A stretch of DNA of 64,000 nucleotides from Hungatella hathewayi WAL-18680 (GTDB lineage: Bacteria; Bacillota; Clostridia; Lachnospirales; Lachnospiraceae): positions 81,358 through 145,357 of the forward strand of contig NZ_JH379028.1 of NCBI RefSeq assembly GCF_000235505.1, given 5' to 3'. The translations under genes were made by a program, and so were the position numbers. Numbering within the stretch: the stretch's first letter is position 1; every line of letters starts with the position of its first letter. Of this stretch, positions 42,791 to 52,097 are shown piece after piece. The notes under the pieces were generated by a model. That model had not been told where the DNA came from and searched no databases. It saw only the letters and a program-made list of their open reading frames with translations.

Positions 42791-43773
42791 GAAAAATCAT
42801 TATGGATGTGGATACCGGCTCAGATGACGCCATCGCGATTCTGGCGGCCATCCAGTCCGATGAGCTGGATTTGATAGGGATTACCACGGTGGCTGGCAAC
42901 AAGCGGCTGGAGTACACGACGGAAAATACACTGAGGGTTCTGGAACTGGCGGGGGTGAAGATTCCGGTGTACTCCGGATGCAGGGAGCCGCTGGTGTGCA
43001 ATCTGCTTCCCAATCGTCACGGGGACTACGACGGGATGACAGGTGTGGGCGAGGAAGTGGGAGAAGACGGGGAGAAGCTGGAATACCACACGGATGAGCT
43101 GCCGCTGCCGCCTTCCCATGGCAGAGCGGAGGAGGAACACGCGGTGTTTTATCTGGTAAACACCCTGCTTCACAGCGATGAGCCGATTACCCTGGTGCTC
43201 AGCGGGCCCATGACCAATCTGGCCATGGCGCTTCGGATAGACGCCAGGATTACGGAGCATATAGAGGAAATTGTATTTATGGGAGGAGGTTTTAAAGAAT
43301 TTAATTCTACGGCGGCCTCGGAATTTAATATCTGGAATGACCCGGAGGCGGCCCAGATTGTGTTGACCTGCGGCGTGCCCATCACCATGGTGCCGCTGGA
43401 TGCCACCCACAAAGCCAATTTTACGTTGGAGGATGCGGGGGAACTGCGGGGATGGAAGAAACCGGCCGCCGATTTCTTCGCTACGATAATCGAGAAACGG
43501 GTGGCCGCCTACAACGCGTTTCAGCCCCAGGAACTGGCTGATTCCGCGCCGATTCACGACGCGCTGGCTTTGGCGTACCTGATAGAACCGGAGGTTCTGG
43601 AAAATGTCCGGCTGATGCGGGTGGACGTGGATATCAGCGGCGGTTTCGCCGACGGACAGACCATCTGCGACACCAGAACATTTCCGGACAGAACACCCAA
43701 CGTACATGTGGCGCTGGGGGCCAATCGCGGTAAATTTACCGCACTGATGAAACAACTGATAAACCAATATTAA
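42787..43773 (+). CDS. Inosine/uridine-preferring nucleoside hydrolase family protein 2
   Basis: This 328-residue paralogue has VDTGSDDAIAIL at the start, LSGPMTNLAMAL near residue 138, FMGGGF and SEFNIWNDPEAA near 170 and PIHDALALAYL near 256. The calcium-site aspartates are present. It overlaps the previous gene by four bases (ATGA). A different base or sugar preference from its partner is likely, because the active-site loop regions differ, but it cannot be assigned from sequence alone. Confidence 0.9.
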   Translation: MRKIIMDVDTGSDDAIAILAAIQSDELDLIGITTVAGNKRLEYTTENTLRVLELAGVKIPVYSGCREPLVCNLLPNRHGDYDGMTGVGEEVGEDGEKLEYHTDELPLPPSHGRAEEEHAVFYLVNTLLHSDEPITLVLSGPMTNLAMALRIDARITEHIEEIVFMGGGFKEFNSTAASEFNIWNDPEAAQIVLTCGVPITMVPLDATHKANFTLEDAGELRGWKKPAADFFATIIEKRVAAYNAFQPQELADSAPIHDALALAYLIEPEVLENVRLMRVDVDISGGFADGQTICDTRTFPDRTPNVHVALGANRGKFTALMKQLINQY

Positions 43774-43825
43774 GCAACAAAGAGGAATTATCACCAATGA
43801 TCATCACAGAAAAGGAGAAAGTATT

Positions 43826-44929
43826 ATGTTAAAAAACAGAGGAAGAAAAGTAATGTCACTGTTGATGGCGGTTGTACTTATGATGACCTTATGTGTCGGC
43901 TGCGCGGGGGGCGGCAAGACAGAGACGGCAGGTGCAACGGAGGGCGGCAAGACGACGGCAGCCGGCAAGTCCTCAGAGGCGGCTGCGGACATGGAGACGA
44001 ATGGCGAGCCGGTCAAGGTGGGCCTGGTAGTGGAATCCGCCTTTGGAACCCAGAGCTTTAACGATGTGGTTCTCTCCGGCTGCGAGCGGGCGGCGGCAGA
44101 CTTCAACATCGACTTAATCAAGGTGGAAAATGTGGAGCCGGCCCAGTGTATCGACACGTTCCGCTCCCTGATTCAGCAGGGGATTGGATTCTTTATCGTA
44201 TCAACCGCCCAGTTTGCGGACGCGGTGGAAATCTTAAGCGACGAGTATCCGGATGTGAAATTTGTCAGCCTGGATTACGAGATGGTATCCAGACCAAACG
44301 TGGAGAGCTTTGCCTACCGTGAGCAGGAGGCTGCCTTTTTGACAGGCGCTTTCTGCCAGCTGATGTCCAAGACTGGAAAGTGCGGTCTGCTGACCGGAAG
44401 CGAGGGCGGTACCATGATTCGGTTTGAAGCAGGTTTCCGCAGCGGTGCAAAATATGTGAATGAAAATGCTGAGGTGGCAGTGGCCGTGGTTGGATTTAAC
44501 GATATCAACAAAGCCAAAGAAACAGCCACTCTTCTCTATAAACAGGGTTATGACTGGGTTGCCTGCTGTGCGGCCGCCAGCAATTCCGGCGGATTCCAGG
44601 CATCCAAGGAGTTAGGCGGGGACAACTATGTGTGTGGCGCCGCGGACGGACAGTTCCATATGATGCCTGACCGCATTATCGTTTCCCAGGTAAAACTGAT
44701 TGACAATGTGGCCTATGACAGCATCAAGGAGTTCATGGAAGGCAATTTCCAGGGCGGAACCACCCGTGTGATGGGGCTGAAGGAGGAGGGCGTTGATATG
44801 GTTTACAATCCTGACGACAGCGTGACCGCCTTTATCCCACAGGAAGTCCGCGACCAGATAGAAGCGATCCGCGCCGACATTATCAGCGGCAAAATCACAG
44901 TGCCGGCCACTCTGGAGGAACTCAACTAA
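43826..44929 (+). CDS. BMP-family nucleoside-binding lipoprotein (cluster B)
   Basis: This 367-residue lipoprotein is the receptor of the second importer. The signal peptide ends in the lipobox LCVGC with Cys 26, followed by a low-complexity Gly/Thr/Ala linker. The binding domain starts VKVGLVVESAFGTQSFND. It is clearly related in fold to the cluster A receptor but not a recent copy, unlike the regulators and kinases, so the two importers probably have different ligands. AAAGGAGAAAG precedes the ATG. Confidence 0.9.
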   Translation: MLKNRGRKVMSLLMAVVLMMTLCVGCAGGGKTETAGATEGGKTTAAGKSSEAAADMETNGEPVKVGLVVESAFGTQSFNDVVLSGCERAAADFNIDLIKVENVEPAQCIDTFRSLIQQGIGFFIVSTAQFADAVEILSDEYPDVKFVSLDYEMVSRPNVESFAYREQEAAFLTGAFCQLMSKTGKCGLLTGSEGGTMIRFEAGFRSGAKYVNENAEVAVAVVGFNDINKAKETATLLYKQGYDWVACCAAASNSGGFQASKELGGDNYVCGAADGQFHMMPDRIIVSQVKLIDNVAYDSIKEFMEGNFQGGTTRVMGLKEEGVDMVYNPDDSVTAFIPQEVRDQIEAIRADIISGKITVPATLEELN

Positions 44930-44949
44930 GCAGGAAACGGAGACGGGTT

Positions 44950-46497
44950 ATGAAGGAAGAGTATGTCATTGAGTTAAAGAATATCAGCAAAGTGTTTCCC
45001 GGCGGGGTGACCGCGAACAACGATATCAGCATTCAGATACGCCGGGGAGAAATCCATTCCATCGTGGGGGAAAACGGCGCCGGGAAATCCACTCTGATGA
45101 GCATCCTTTACGGGCTGAGCCCCCAGACCTCCGGCCAGATTTTCATCCGGGGAAAAGAAGTGCGGTTCAGTTCTTCGAAAGAAGCAATTGCCATGGGGCT
45201 CGGCATGGTGCACCAGCATTTTATGCTGATTCCCAAATTCACGGTGGTCCAGAATATTATTCTGGGCATGGAACCGGGAAATAAGATGAATATCGACTAT
45301 CGATCTGCCAGAGAAAAGGTGGTGCAGCTTTCCGAGCAGTATGCGTTAAACATTGACCCGGATGCGAAGGTGGCGGATATCTCGGTGCCTATGCAGCAGA
45401 GGATTGAGATATTAAAGGTCCTTTACCGGGAGGCAGAGATTCTGATTTTTGATGAGCCGACGGCTGTGCTGACTCCCCAGGAGATTGACGAGTTCTGTGA
45501 GATCCTGATGCGTCTGCGGGGGCAGGGCAAGACCATTCTGTTTATCAGCCACAAGCTGGCGGAGGTGATGAAGGTTTCCGACAGGATATCCGTCATCCGC
45601 CAGGGGGAGCTGATTACCACAAAGGATGTGGGGGATACGGATGAGAAGCGGCTGTCCGTGCTGATGGTAGGACGTGAGACACATCTGGGCGGGGGCCAGC
45701 GGGAGACGGTGGCCCACCCGGATACCCTGCTGGAGCTGAAGGACGTTTCATACAGCCATGAGGGAGTGCAGAAGCTGCGGGGAGTCAATTTCCAGGTGCG
45801 GGCCGGCGAGATTGTGGGCGTGGCTGGCGTTGACGGCAACGGGCAGGAGGAGCTGGTGGATATTATCTGCGGCAAACGCAGGGCGGACTCCGGCACCATC
45901 CGTTTTATCGACAGCGACCTGAGCACGAAATCCATCAAGGAGATCAAGAATCTGGGACTCAGCACCATTTACCAGGACAGGCACAAGGACGGGCTGGTGC
46001 TTCCCTACTCCGTGGAGGAAAATCTGATCCTGGGATATCAGGACAAAAAGGATTTTCTCAAGAGAAATCTGTTCCTAAACAAAAAGAGGATGGACGAAAA
46101 TGCGGCCCGGCTGATTGAGCAGTATGATATCCGGTGCGGCTCCATGCAGTCTCCGGCGGGCACGCTCTCCGGGGGTAACCAGCAGAAAATCATTCTGGCC
46201 AGGGAGATCAGCTCCAATCCCAAGCTGATTATGCCGGTGCAGCCCACCAGAGGTCTGGATTTGGGCGCCATTGAGTTCGTACATAAAAAACTGGTGGAGC
46301 AGAGGAACTTAGGAAAAGGCATCCTGCTGTTTTCGCTGGAGCTTGACGAGATTCTCCAGCTGAGTGACAGAATCGCGGTTATTTTCAAAGGGGAAATCAT
46401 CACCGTGCTGGAGAACAAACATCTGACGAAGGAAACGCTGGGCGCCTATATGCTGGGTGTTGGCGGGAAGGAGGCGGCTCATGCTCAGGAAGTATGA
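44950..46497 (+). CDS. Nucleoside ABC importer ATP-binding protein (cluster B)
   Basis: This 515-residue double ATPase has GENGAGKST near residue 39, VHQHFMLIPKFTV, FDEPTAVLTPQE near 165, a degenerate second Walker A (GVDGNGQEEL) and the second signature LSGGNQQKIILARE. It follows the receptor gene by 20 bases; no strong hairpin intervenes, unlike cluster A. It overlaps the first permease gene by 17 bases. Confidence 0.92.
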   Translation: MKEEYVIELKNISKVFPGGVTANNDISIQIRRGEIHSIVGENGAGKSTLMSILYGLSPQTSGQIFIRGKEVRFSSSKEAIAMGLGMVHQHFMLIPKFTVVQNIILGMEPGNKMNIDYRSAREKVVQLSEQYALNIDPDAKVADISVPMQQRIEILKVLYREAEILIFDEPTAVLTPQEIDEFCEILMRLRGQGKTILFISHKLAEVMKVSDRISVIRQGELITTKDVGDTDEKRLSVLMVGRETHLGGGQRETVAHPDTLLELKDVSYSHEGVQKLRGVNFQVRAGEIVGVAGVDGNGQEELVDIICGKRRADSGTIRFIDSDLSTKSIKEIKNLGLSTIYQDRHKDGLVLPYSVEENLILGYQDKKDFLKRNLFLNKKRMDENAARLIEQYDIRCGSMQSPAGTLSGGNQQKIILAREISSNPKLIMPVQPTRGLDLGAIEFVHKKLVEQRNLGKGILLFSLELDEILQLSDRIAVIFKGEIITVLENKHLTKETLGAYMLGVGGKEAAHAQEV

Positions 46498-47557
46498 TAT
46501 TGCAAAACTGAAAAAGATGGGGTATCGGTTCGCCGTATCCGTGATTGCCCTTCTGCTGTCCATTGTCGTGGGAGGCATCATCGTGGCGGCTCTCGGCAAT
46601 AATCCGTTTGTTGTCTATACCTCCCTGATTGAGGGAGCCTTTGGCAGTCCGCTGGCGTTGACGGGAACGCTCAACCGGATGATTCCCATCATCTTCGCGG
46701 GACTTGCCATCGCGCTGGGCAATAAGTGCTCGGTGTTTAATATCGGTGTGGAGGGACAGATTCTGGTAGGCAGTTTTGCGGCTGTCTGGGTGGGGAATCT
46801 GTTCAGCATGCCGATGATTCTGCACTTGCCGTTTACCATACTGGTGGGAGTGCTGTTTGGCGTGCTGTGGGCGATTCTGCCGGCGGTGCTGCATTTAAAG
46901 TATAATGTCAGCGTCATTTTCAGCACGATTATGCTCAACTATATTGCGAAGTATCTGGTGCTTTACCTGATTATCGGGTTCCCGGGCTACATCCCCAATC
47001 TGGGGGCAACGCCCAGGGTGCAGGAGACGGCCACGCTGCCCAACTTATTTCCGGTGCCGTTTGCAGTCAACAGCGGAATTCTGATTGCGGCGGTGACGGT
47101 TGTGCTGGTGTATATCTTTATCTTTAAGACCCGCACGGGGTATGAGATGCGGGCGGTGGGACTGAACCGGCATGCGGCACACTCCGCCGGTATCAATGTG
47201 AAGAAAAATATGTTTGCCGCCCTGTTAATCAGCGCCGCTCTGGCCGGGCTGGCCGGGGCTACGGATGCCTGTGGTCTGTCCCTTCGTGTGGTGGAAAATG
47301 CCAACCCTGGCTATCTGGCCACGGGAATCGCAGTTGCCATGCTGGGGCAGGGGAATCCCTTCGCCATCGTTGTGGCCTCGTTCCTGTTTGCAGGTATGAA
47401 AAACGGAGCTTCCCTGATGCAGATGAAGACGGGGGTTTCTTCCCAGTTTGTCTTCATTGTGCAGGGCTTCATCATTATCTTTATCTGCTCGGAGAATTTA
47501 ATCAGCTGGCTGTACCAGAAGGTGAAAGCCGGAAGGGAGGGAATGGTCCATGCCTAG
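46481..47557 (+). CDS. Nucleoside ABC importer permease 1 (cluster B)
   Basis: This 358-residue membrane protein has 8-10 hydrophobic segments such as FAVSVIALLLSIVVGGIIVA, the conserved NKCSVFNIGVEGQILVG and the ATPase-contact region YEMRAVGLNRHAAHSAGI. The ATG at 46481 follows AAGGAGGCGGCTC; the upstream part of the open frame lies inside the ATPase gene and is not conserved. It pairs with the following permease, whose start overlaps its stop by eight bases. Confidence 0.92.
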   Translation: MLRKYDIAKLKKMGYRFAVSVIALLLSIVVGGIIVAALGNNPFVVYTSLIEGAFGSPLALTGTLNRMIPIIFAGLAIALGNKCSVFNIGVEGQILVGSFAAVWVGNLFSMPMILHLPFTILVGVLFGVLWAILPAVLHLKYNVSVIFSTIMLNYIAKYLVLYLIIGFPGYIPNLGATPRVQETATLPNLFPVPFAVNSGILIAAVTVVLVYIFIFKTRTGYEMRAVGLNRHAAHSAGINVKKNMFAALLISAALAGLAGATDACGLSLRVVENANPGYLATGIAVAMLGQGNPFAIVVASFLFAGMKNGASLMQMKTGVSSQFVFIVQGFIIIFICSENLISWLYQKVKAGREGMVHA

Positions 47558-48479
47558 TATTGTGGAATATCTGATTGTAGCTACCCTGCGTATGGGAACT
47601 CCGATTGCACTGACGGCCGTGGGGGCCTGTCTGTCCGAGCGTTCCGGTATTCCCAACATCGGACTGGAGGGCATCATGTCCATGGGCGCGTTTCTGGCGG
47701 TTGTGGGCTCCTACTGGACGGGAAATGTGTGGGTGGGTATTTTGATGGCGATTATCTGTGGAATCCTGATATCCATCATCCACGGGTTTGTCACCATCAC
47801 CTGCGGCGGCGCTCCGCCAGTCAGCGCCCAGGCGCTGGTTCTTCTGGCAACCGGGTTCTGCTCGGTGGGACTCCAGGCGGTGTTTAACCGGAACGGTTTT
47901 TCGGATAACGTTGCCAGCATTCCCAACACGCCGTTTTTGGCCCATGTGCCGGTGATTGGAAAGTATCTGGCGGATATTTCGCCGATTGTGTACCTGGCGT
48001 TTGTGCTGTTGTTTGTGGTGGACCATCTGCTCTACAAGACGCCGCTGGGGCTGCGGATTCAGGCCTGCGGGGAGCATCCGAGGGCCGCGGATACGGCTGG
48101 CATCAATGTCAATGCACTGCGATATTTCAGCGTTATTGTCAGCGGGGCTTTGGGCGGACTGGGCGGCGCGTTTTTGTCCATCGGAACCATGAACATGTTC
48201 CAGGAGGGCATGATTGCCGGGCGTGGTTACCTGGCGGTCGGAGCGGTTATCATGGGACGCTGGTCGCCGAAGGGGGCGTTCTGGGCGGCCATGTGCTTTG
48301 GATTTTTTGACGCTCTACAGCTGTATCTCCAGATACTGCCCAACTCTCCGGTGCCGTCCCAGTTTGTGCAGATGATTCCATACGCGGCGAGTTTGATTAT
48401 GCTGACGGTTACCATCAAGGGAGCCACCGCGCCTGCAGCAAGTGGGAAGTCCTACTCGGTTGTGGCGGGGACGAAGTAG
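47550..48479 (+). CDS. Nucleoside ABC importer permease 2 (cluster B)
   Basis: This 309-residue membrane protein has the family segment LSERSGIPNIGLEGIMSMGA near residue 28 and LGLRIQACGEHPRAADTAGI near 167 as the ATPase-contact region. GGAAGGGAGG lies before the ATG. It completes the second BMP-type importer. Confidence 0.92.
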   Translation: MPSIVEYLIVATLRMGTPIALTAVGACLSERSGIPNIGLEGIMSMGAFLAVVGSYWTGNVWVGILMAIICGILISIIHGFVTITCGGAPPVSAQALVLLATGFCSVGLQAVFNRNGFSDNVASIPNTPFLAHVPVIGKYLADISPIVYLAFVLLFVVDHLLYKTPLGLRIQACGEHPRAADTAGINVNALRYFSVIVSGALGGLGGAFLSIGTMNMFQEGMIAGRGYLAVGAVIMGRWSPKGAFWAAMCFGFFDALQLYLQILPNSPVPSQFVQMIPYAASLIMLTVTIKGATAPAASGKSYSVVAGTK

Positions 48480-48516
48480 ATGGTACAAAAGCATTTATAG
48501 AAAGGAAAATATACAT

Positions 48517-50049
48517 ATGAACAAGCGTCCCAACATCATTTTCATACAGAATGACCACCAGGCTTTTTATCAGTGGCAGGAGTGGAAGGAGACGGTGAAA
48601 CGTCCTAATTTCGAGCGTCTGGCGGCGGAGGGGGCAGAGTTTACCAGCGCGTACTGCACTACGCCGCTGTGCGGTCCCACCAGAAGGAGTCTTCTGACCG
48701 GACAGTATCCCCATGCCCACAAGCAGTATTTCAATTATTCCGACCCGCCTTTTGAGCAGGAGGTTTACCTGGACACGCTGGCGGAAGCAGGGTATGAAAA
48801 TTATTATTATGGAAAATGGCATGCAGGGCCGGGAAATGCGCTGGACCACCACTGTGAGGGCTTCTGCCACACCTCCTACGGCAATCCCTATGTCCGGCCG
48901 GAGTACCAGGAGTACCTGAAACGGAAGGGGCTGCCGCCGGCGGAATTTGAGGTGCGCCACTGCTTCCACGTGCGGGAATTTGGGTATGGAGACCCGGATT
49001 CGAAATACTATTATGATTTGAAGGCTGGGAATCATCATTACCGGAGCAAGGACCCGGATTACTGCGGGGAGCATGCGGCGGGAATCACGGTCACGCCGAA
49101 GGAGACGACGGAGAGCTTTTTCCTGGCGGATTTGGCCTGTAACCGGCTGGAGCAGCTGGCGGCGAGAGAGGATAAGAGCCGGCCGTTTGCCTTGCGGGTG
49201 GATTTCTGGGGGCCTCATCAGCCGTATTTTCCAACCCAGGAATATCTTGACATGTACAAGGATATGAAACTTTCGGAGTATCCAAGCTGGAACAGCGGGC
49301 TGGAGGGGAAACCGGCCGCGTATTTCAGGGAGAGGAATCCACCTATGGGGACGGACGATTATCACATCATTATCCCGAACCCGATGCCCTGGTCCTATTA
49401 CAATGAGCTGCTGCAATACTGCGCGGCCCAGATCACCATGCTGGACGAGGCGGCGGGCCTGATTCTTGACAAGGTGAGAGAGCTGGGACTGGACGAGAAC
49501 ACGCTGATTATCTATACCACGGACCACGGGGATGGTCTGGCCTGCCAGGGAGGCCATTTCGACAAGGGCTCCTACATGGCCCAGGAAGTGCTGCGGATTC
49601 CCATGGCAGCCAGCTGGAAAGGCCATATTGCGCCGGGGCAGAAGCGGGAGGAACTGGTCAGCAGCTTGAGCATACCGGTCACGATTCTGGATGCGGCGGG
49701 GCTTACGTTTACAAAGAACAAGGTTCACGCCAGAAGTCTGCTGCCGCTGGTGACCGGAAATGCGGGGGAACCGGTGGACTGGCCAGATACGGTGGTGGCG
49801 GAGACCTACGGCCACGGATACGGCGAGGAGATCACCAGCCGTGTGATTGTCTGGAAACAGTACAAATATGTGGCTTCCGTCGGCGAGAACAACCGGGATG
49901 AACTCTACAACCTGGAACAGGATAAGTATGAGCTGGTCAACCATATCGATGATTCGGAGTATGCGGATATATTGGCAGAGATGCGCAGACGGCTGCGGGA
50001 ATGGCAGGTGGAGACAGACGACCCGGTGGGGTTTGAGTGGGCGGAGTAG
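48517..50049 (+). CDS. Sulfatase-family hydrolase, cytoplasmic
   Basis: This 510-residue protein of the alkaline-phosphatase/sulfatase superfamily shows the formylglycine motif CGPTRRSLLTG with Cys 52 as the residue to be converted, NIIFIQNDHQ with the metal-site Asp near the N-terminus, GKWHAG and TTDHGDG near 334. No signal peptide is present, so it acts in the cytoplasm, an unusual place for sulfatases that attack host glycans. AAAGGAAAATATACAT precedes the ATG. It ends the cluster B operon, so an imported sulfated (or phosphonate/phosphate) riboside is a possible substrate. Confidence 0.85.
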   Translation: MNKRPNIIFIQNDHQAFYQWQEWKETVKRPNFERLAAEGAEFTSAYCTTPLCGPTRRSLLTGQYPHAHKQYFNYSDPPFEQEVYLDTLAEAGYENYYYGKWHAGPGNALDHHCEGFCHTSYGNPYVRPEYQEYLKRKGLPPAEFEVRHCFHVREFGYGDPDSKYYYDLKAGNHHYRSKDPDYCGEHAAGITVTPKETTESFFLADLACNRLEQLAAREDKSRPFALRVDFWGPHQPYFPTQEYLDMYKDMKLSEYPSWNSGLEGKPAAYFRERNPPMGTDDYHIIIPNPMPWSYYNELLQYCAAQITMLDEAAGLILDKVRELGLDENTLIIYTTDHGDGLACQGGHFDKGSYMAQEVLRIPMAASWKGHIAPGQKREELVSSLSIPVTILDAAGLTFTKNKVHARSLLPLVTGNAGEPVDWPDTVVAETYGHGYGEEITSRVIVWKQYKYVASVGENNRDELYNLEQDKYELVNHIDDSEYADILAEMRRRLREWQVETDDPVGFEWAE

Positions 50050-50059
50050 GTAAAATTAA

Positions 50060-50089
50060 GTTTATATCTCTGTGATTTTCTGGTATAAT
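50060..50089 (+). promoter_or_regulatory. Promoter of the sensor-kinase operon
   Basis: TATAAT at 50084-50089 is preceded by TGG (extended -10) and, 17 bases upstream, by the -35-like TTTATA. It lies about 30 bases before the sensor kinase start. Confidence 0.6.
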
Positions 50090-50120
50090 CTATCCAAAAC
50101 CATAGGAAAGGGGCGGTGGA

Positions 50121-52097
50121 ATGCCAGAGAAAAAAGAAATATTGATACTTGCTGCTGTTTTACCGCTGATTGTGGTTTTGATGCTGGTGGTCTGGGGAGT
50201 CAAGCCCCGCACAGATGAAACCATAACCGTAACCTCAACAGACGGAGTATGGGAATTGTCTGAGATTGGCTTTGCGCAGAAAGTGGTGAGGCTCACCGGC
50301 GCTGTGGAATATGTGCCGGACGCTCTTTTGACCCCAGAGGCGTTTTCAGAGCGCGCGGACATTTGTCTGGGGCAGCCGGGAAGTGAAACCCAGTACGCCA
50401 CCAGTCGTATGCGCCTTAAAGTTCCACAAAATAACTATCTCATCTGTGGGTACAGCGTGGACTTTGCCAGTCGCATGTATGTGAACGGCAAAGTTCTGCT
50501 GGAAGCGGGGGTTCCGGGTGACAGCCGGGAGAGCACCACACCGGGTGTGAAATTCTATGTGCTTCCGGTGTCGCCTGACGCAAACGGAGAGATTGTCATT
50601 GTGCAGCAGGTATCCAACTTTACTCATAAGGACAATGGCACTCACGGAACCCTCTACATAGGCATGCCGGAACAGATTAATCAATATGTATCCCGGAATC
50701 TCTGGCCGGAAATGCTGTTCATGGGCGGCTATCTGGTGCTGTTTTTGGTCCATCTAATCTTTTACTTAATCATGCGGGACTACAAGCCCAACCTGCTGTT
50801 TGCCCTGTTCTGCCTGACCTGGTTTGTACGCACCGGGGCAACCGGCCAGCGAGTGCTTGGAGCAATTCTGCCGGACTTGCCATGGACGATTATTTTCCGT
50901 CTGGAATATTTAACGATGCCTCTGAGCGGTATCCTGCTGGTGTGGCTTTTATATCTGCTCTTTCCCGGCGTGCTGCCAAAATGGTTTCCACCTGCCGCCA
51001 GTTTCTTGTGTGGTGTTTTTGCCGCCGTGGACGTATTCGGCCCCACCTTGCTGATATCCCACACAATGGTATGGCGTGTCGCGATATTAGGGTTGATTGG
51101 CCTGTTTTTCTTTGCCCGGCTCCTCCTTCGCTGGAGGCGGCCGGATACTGGGCAGCTGGCTGTACTTTTGGGGGTTGCTTTCCTGCTGTTTGCGGCCCTG
51201 TGGGATATGCTGTATCACCGGGACATCTATCTGCTGCCTGCTTTACGCTTTGCAATTTCCGAAATGGCAATGGCGGTGTTCGTCCTCTTTTCCATGACGG
51301 CTCTGTTCTTCAATACCATGCGGGAGGTACGTCAGGCCAGGGAAAATGAGGCCCGCATGGCGGTTGAAAAGGAAATGCTGGTGGAGATGAACCGCATGAA
51401 GAACCAGTTTTACACCGATATGTCTCATGAGATGAAAACTCCGCTGACGGTCATCTCAGTCAATGCCCAGTTTGCTGCTCAGAACATCGGCGTCGGTGCG
51501 GTAGATGAGGAGACGGTGACGGACTTAAACGCCATCTCGACGGAGGCCAGGCGGCTGGCCCAGATGGTGACAGGCCTGGTGGGACTTGGACGTATGCAGG
51601 GAGCTGATTCCGGGAACCGGATTCTGGCCATGGATTCGCTGGTGGAGGAAACCGTACGCATTTATCAGTCCATGTTTGAGCGGCAGGGGAATATTCTGAC
51701 AGCGGATACGGAGGCGGGTCTGCCTCCTGTGGAGGGCAGCGCCGACCAGCTAGTACAGGTGCTCATTAATCTGCTCAGCAACGCGAACCGGCACACCAGG
51801 AACGGAGTGGTTCTGGTTCAGGCAAGGACCCAGGAAAACAGGGTACGGGTGAGCGTCACTGATAACGGGGATGGTGTCAGTCCGGAACTGCTGTCCCATG
51901 TGTTCGAGCGGTTCCAGCGGGGGGAAGATGGAGGTTCGGGTTTGGGACTTACCATCTGTAAGACAATCATCGAGGAGCATGGCGGTGAAATCGGAATTGA
52001 AAGTAAGGAAGGCAAAGGAACCGAGGTCTGGTTCACATTGCCGGTAAAGGAGGTGGAGCATGAACGGGACGGGAACAATTCTTCTGGTGGAAGATGA
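50121..52097 (+). CDS. Membrane sensor histidine kinase with 7TM (7TMR-DISM-like) sensor
   Basis: This 658-residue kinase has an N-terminal membrane segment (about 7-26), an extracellular domain to about 190, seven or so membrane segments (about 195-400), a short coiled region, HisKA with the phospho-His in SHEMKTPLT near 435, and a HATPase domain with NLLSNANRH near 550 and GSGLGLTICK near 618. GAAAGGGGCGG precedes the ATG. It overlaps the response-regulator gene by 38 bases. The signal is unknown; the following surface-protein genes are plausible targets. Confidence 0.9.
   Translation: MPEKKEILILAAVLPLIVVLMLVVWGVKPRTDETITVTSTDGVWELSEIGFAQKVVRLTGAVEYVPDALLTPEAFSERADICLGQPGSETQYATSRMRLKVPQNNYLICGYSVDFASRMYVNGKVLLEAGVPGDSRESTTPGVKFYVLPVSPDANGEIVIVQQVSNFTHKDNGTHGTLYIGMPEQINQYVSRNLWPEMLFMGGYLVLFLVHLIFYLIMRDYKPNLLFALFCLTWFVRTGATGQRVLGAILPDLPWTIIFRLEYLTMPLSGILLVWLLYLLFPGVLPKWFPPAASFLCGVFAAVDVFGPTLLISHTMVWRVAILGLIGLFFFARLLLRWRRPDTGQLAVLLGVAFLLFAALWDMLYHRDIYLLPALRFAISEMAMAVFVLFSMTALFFNTMREVRQARENEARMAVEKEMLVEMNRMKNQFYTDMSHEMKTPLTVISVNAQFAAQNIGVGAVDEETVTDLNAISTEARRLAQMVTGLVGLGRMQGADSGNRILAMDSLVEETVRIYQSMFERQGNILTADTEAGLPPVEGSADQLVQVLINLLSNANRHTRNGVVLVQARTQENRVRVSVTDNGDGVSPELLSHVFERFQRGEDGGSGLGLTICKTIIEEHGGEIGIESKEGKGTEVWFTLPVKEVEHERDGNNSSGGR

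Noticed and set aside
48415-49944. 509-codon open frame antisense to the sulfatase
   Set aside because: The sense frame has an intact sulfatase active site and ribosome binding site. The antisense product has no domain and an implausible composition.
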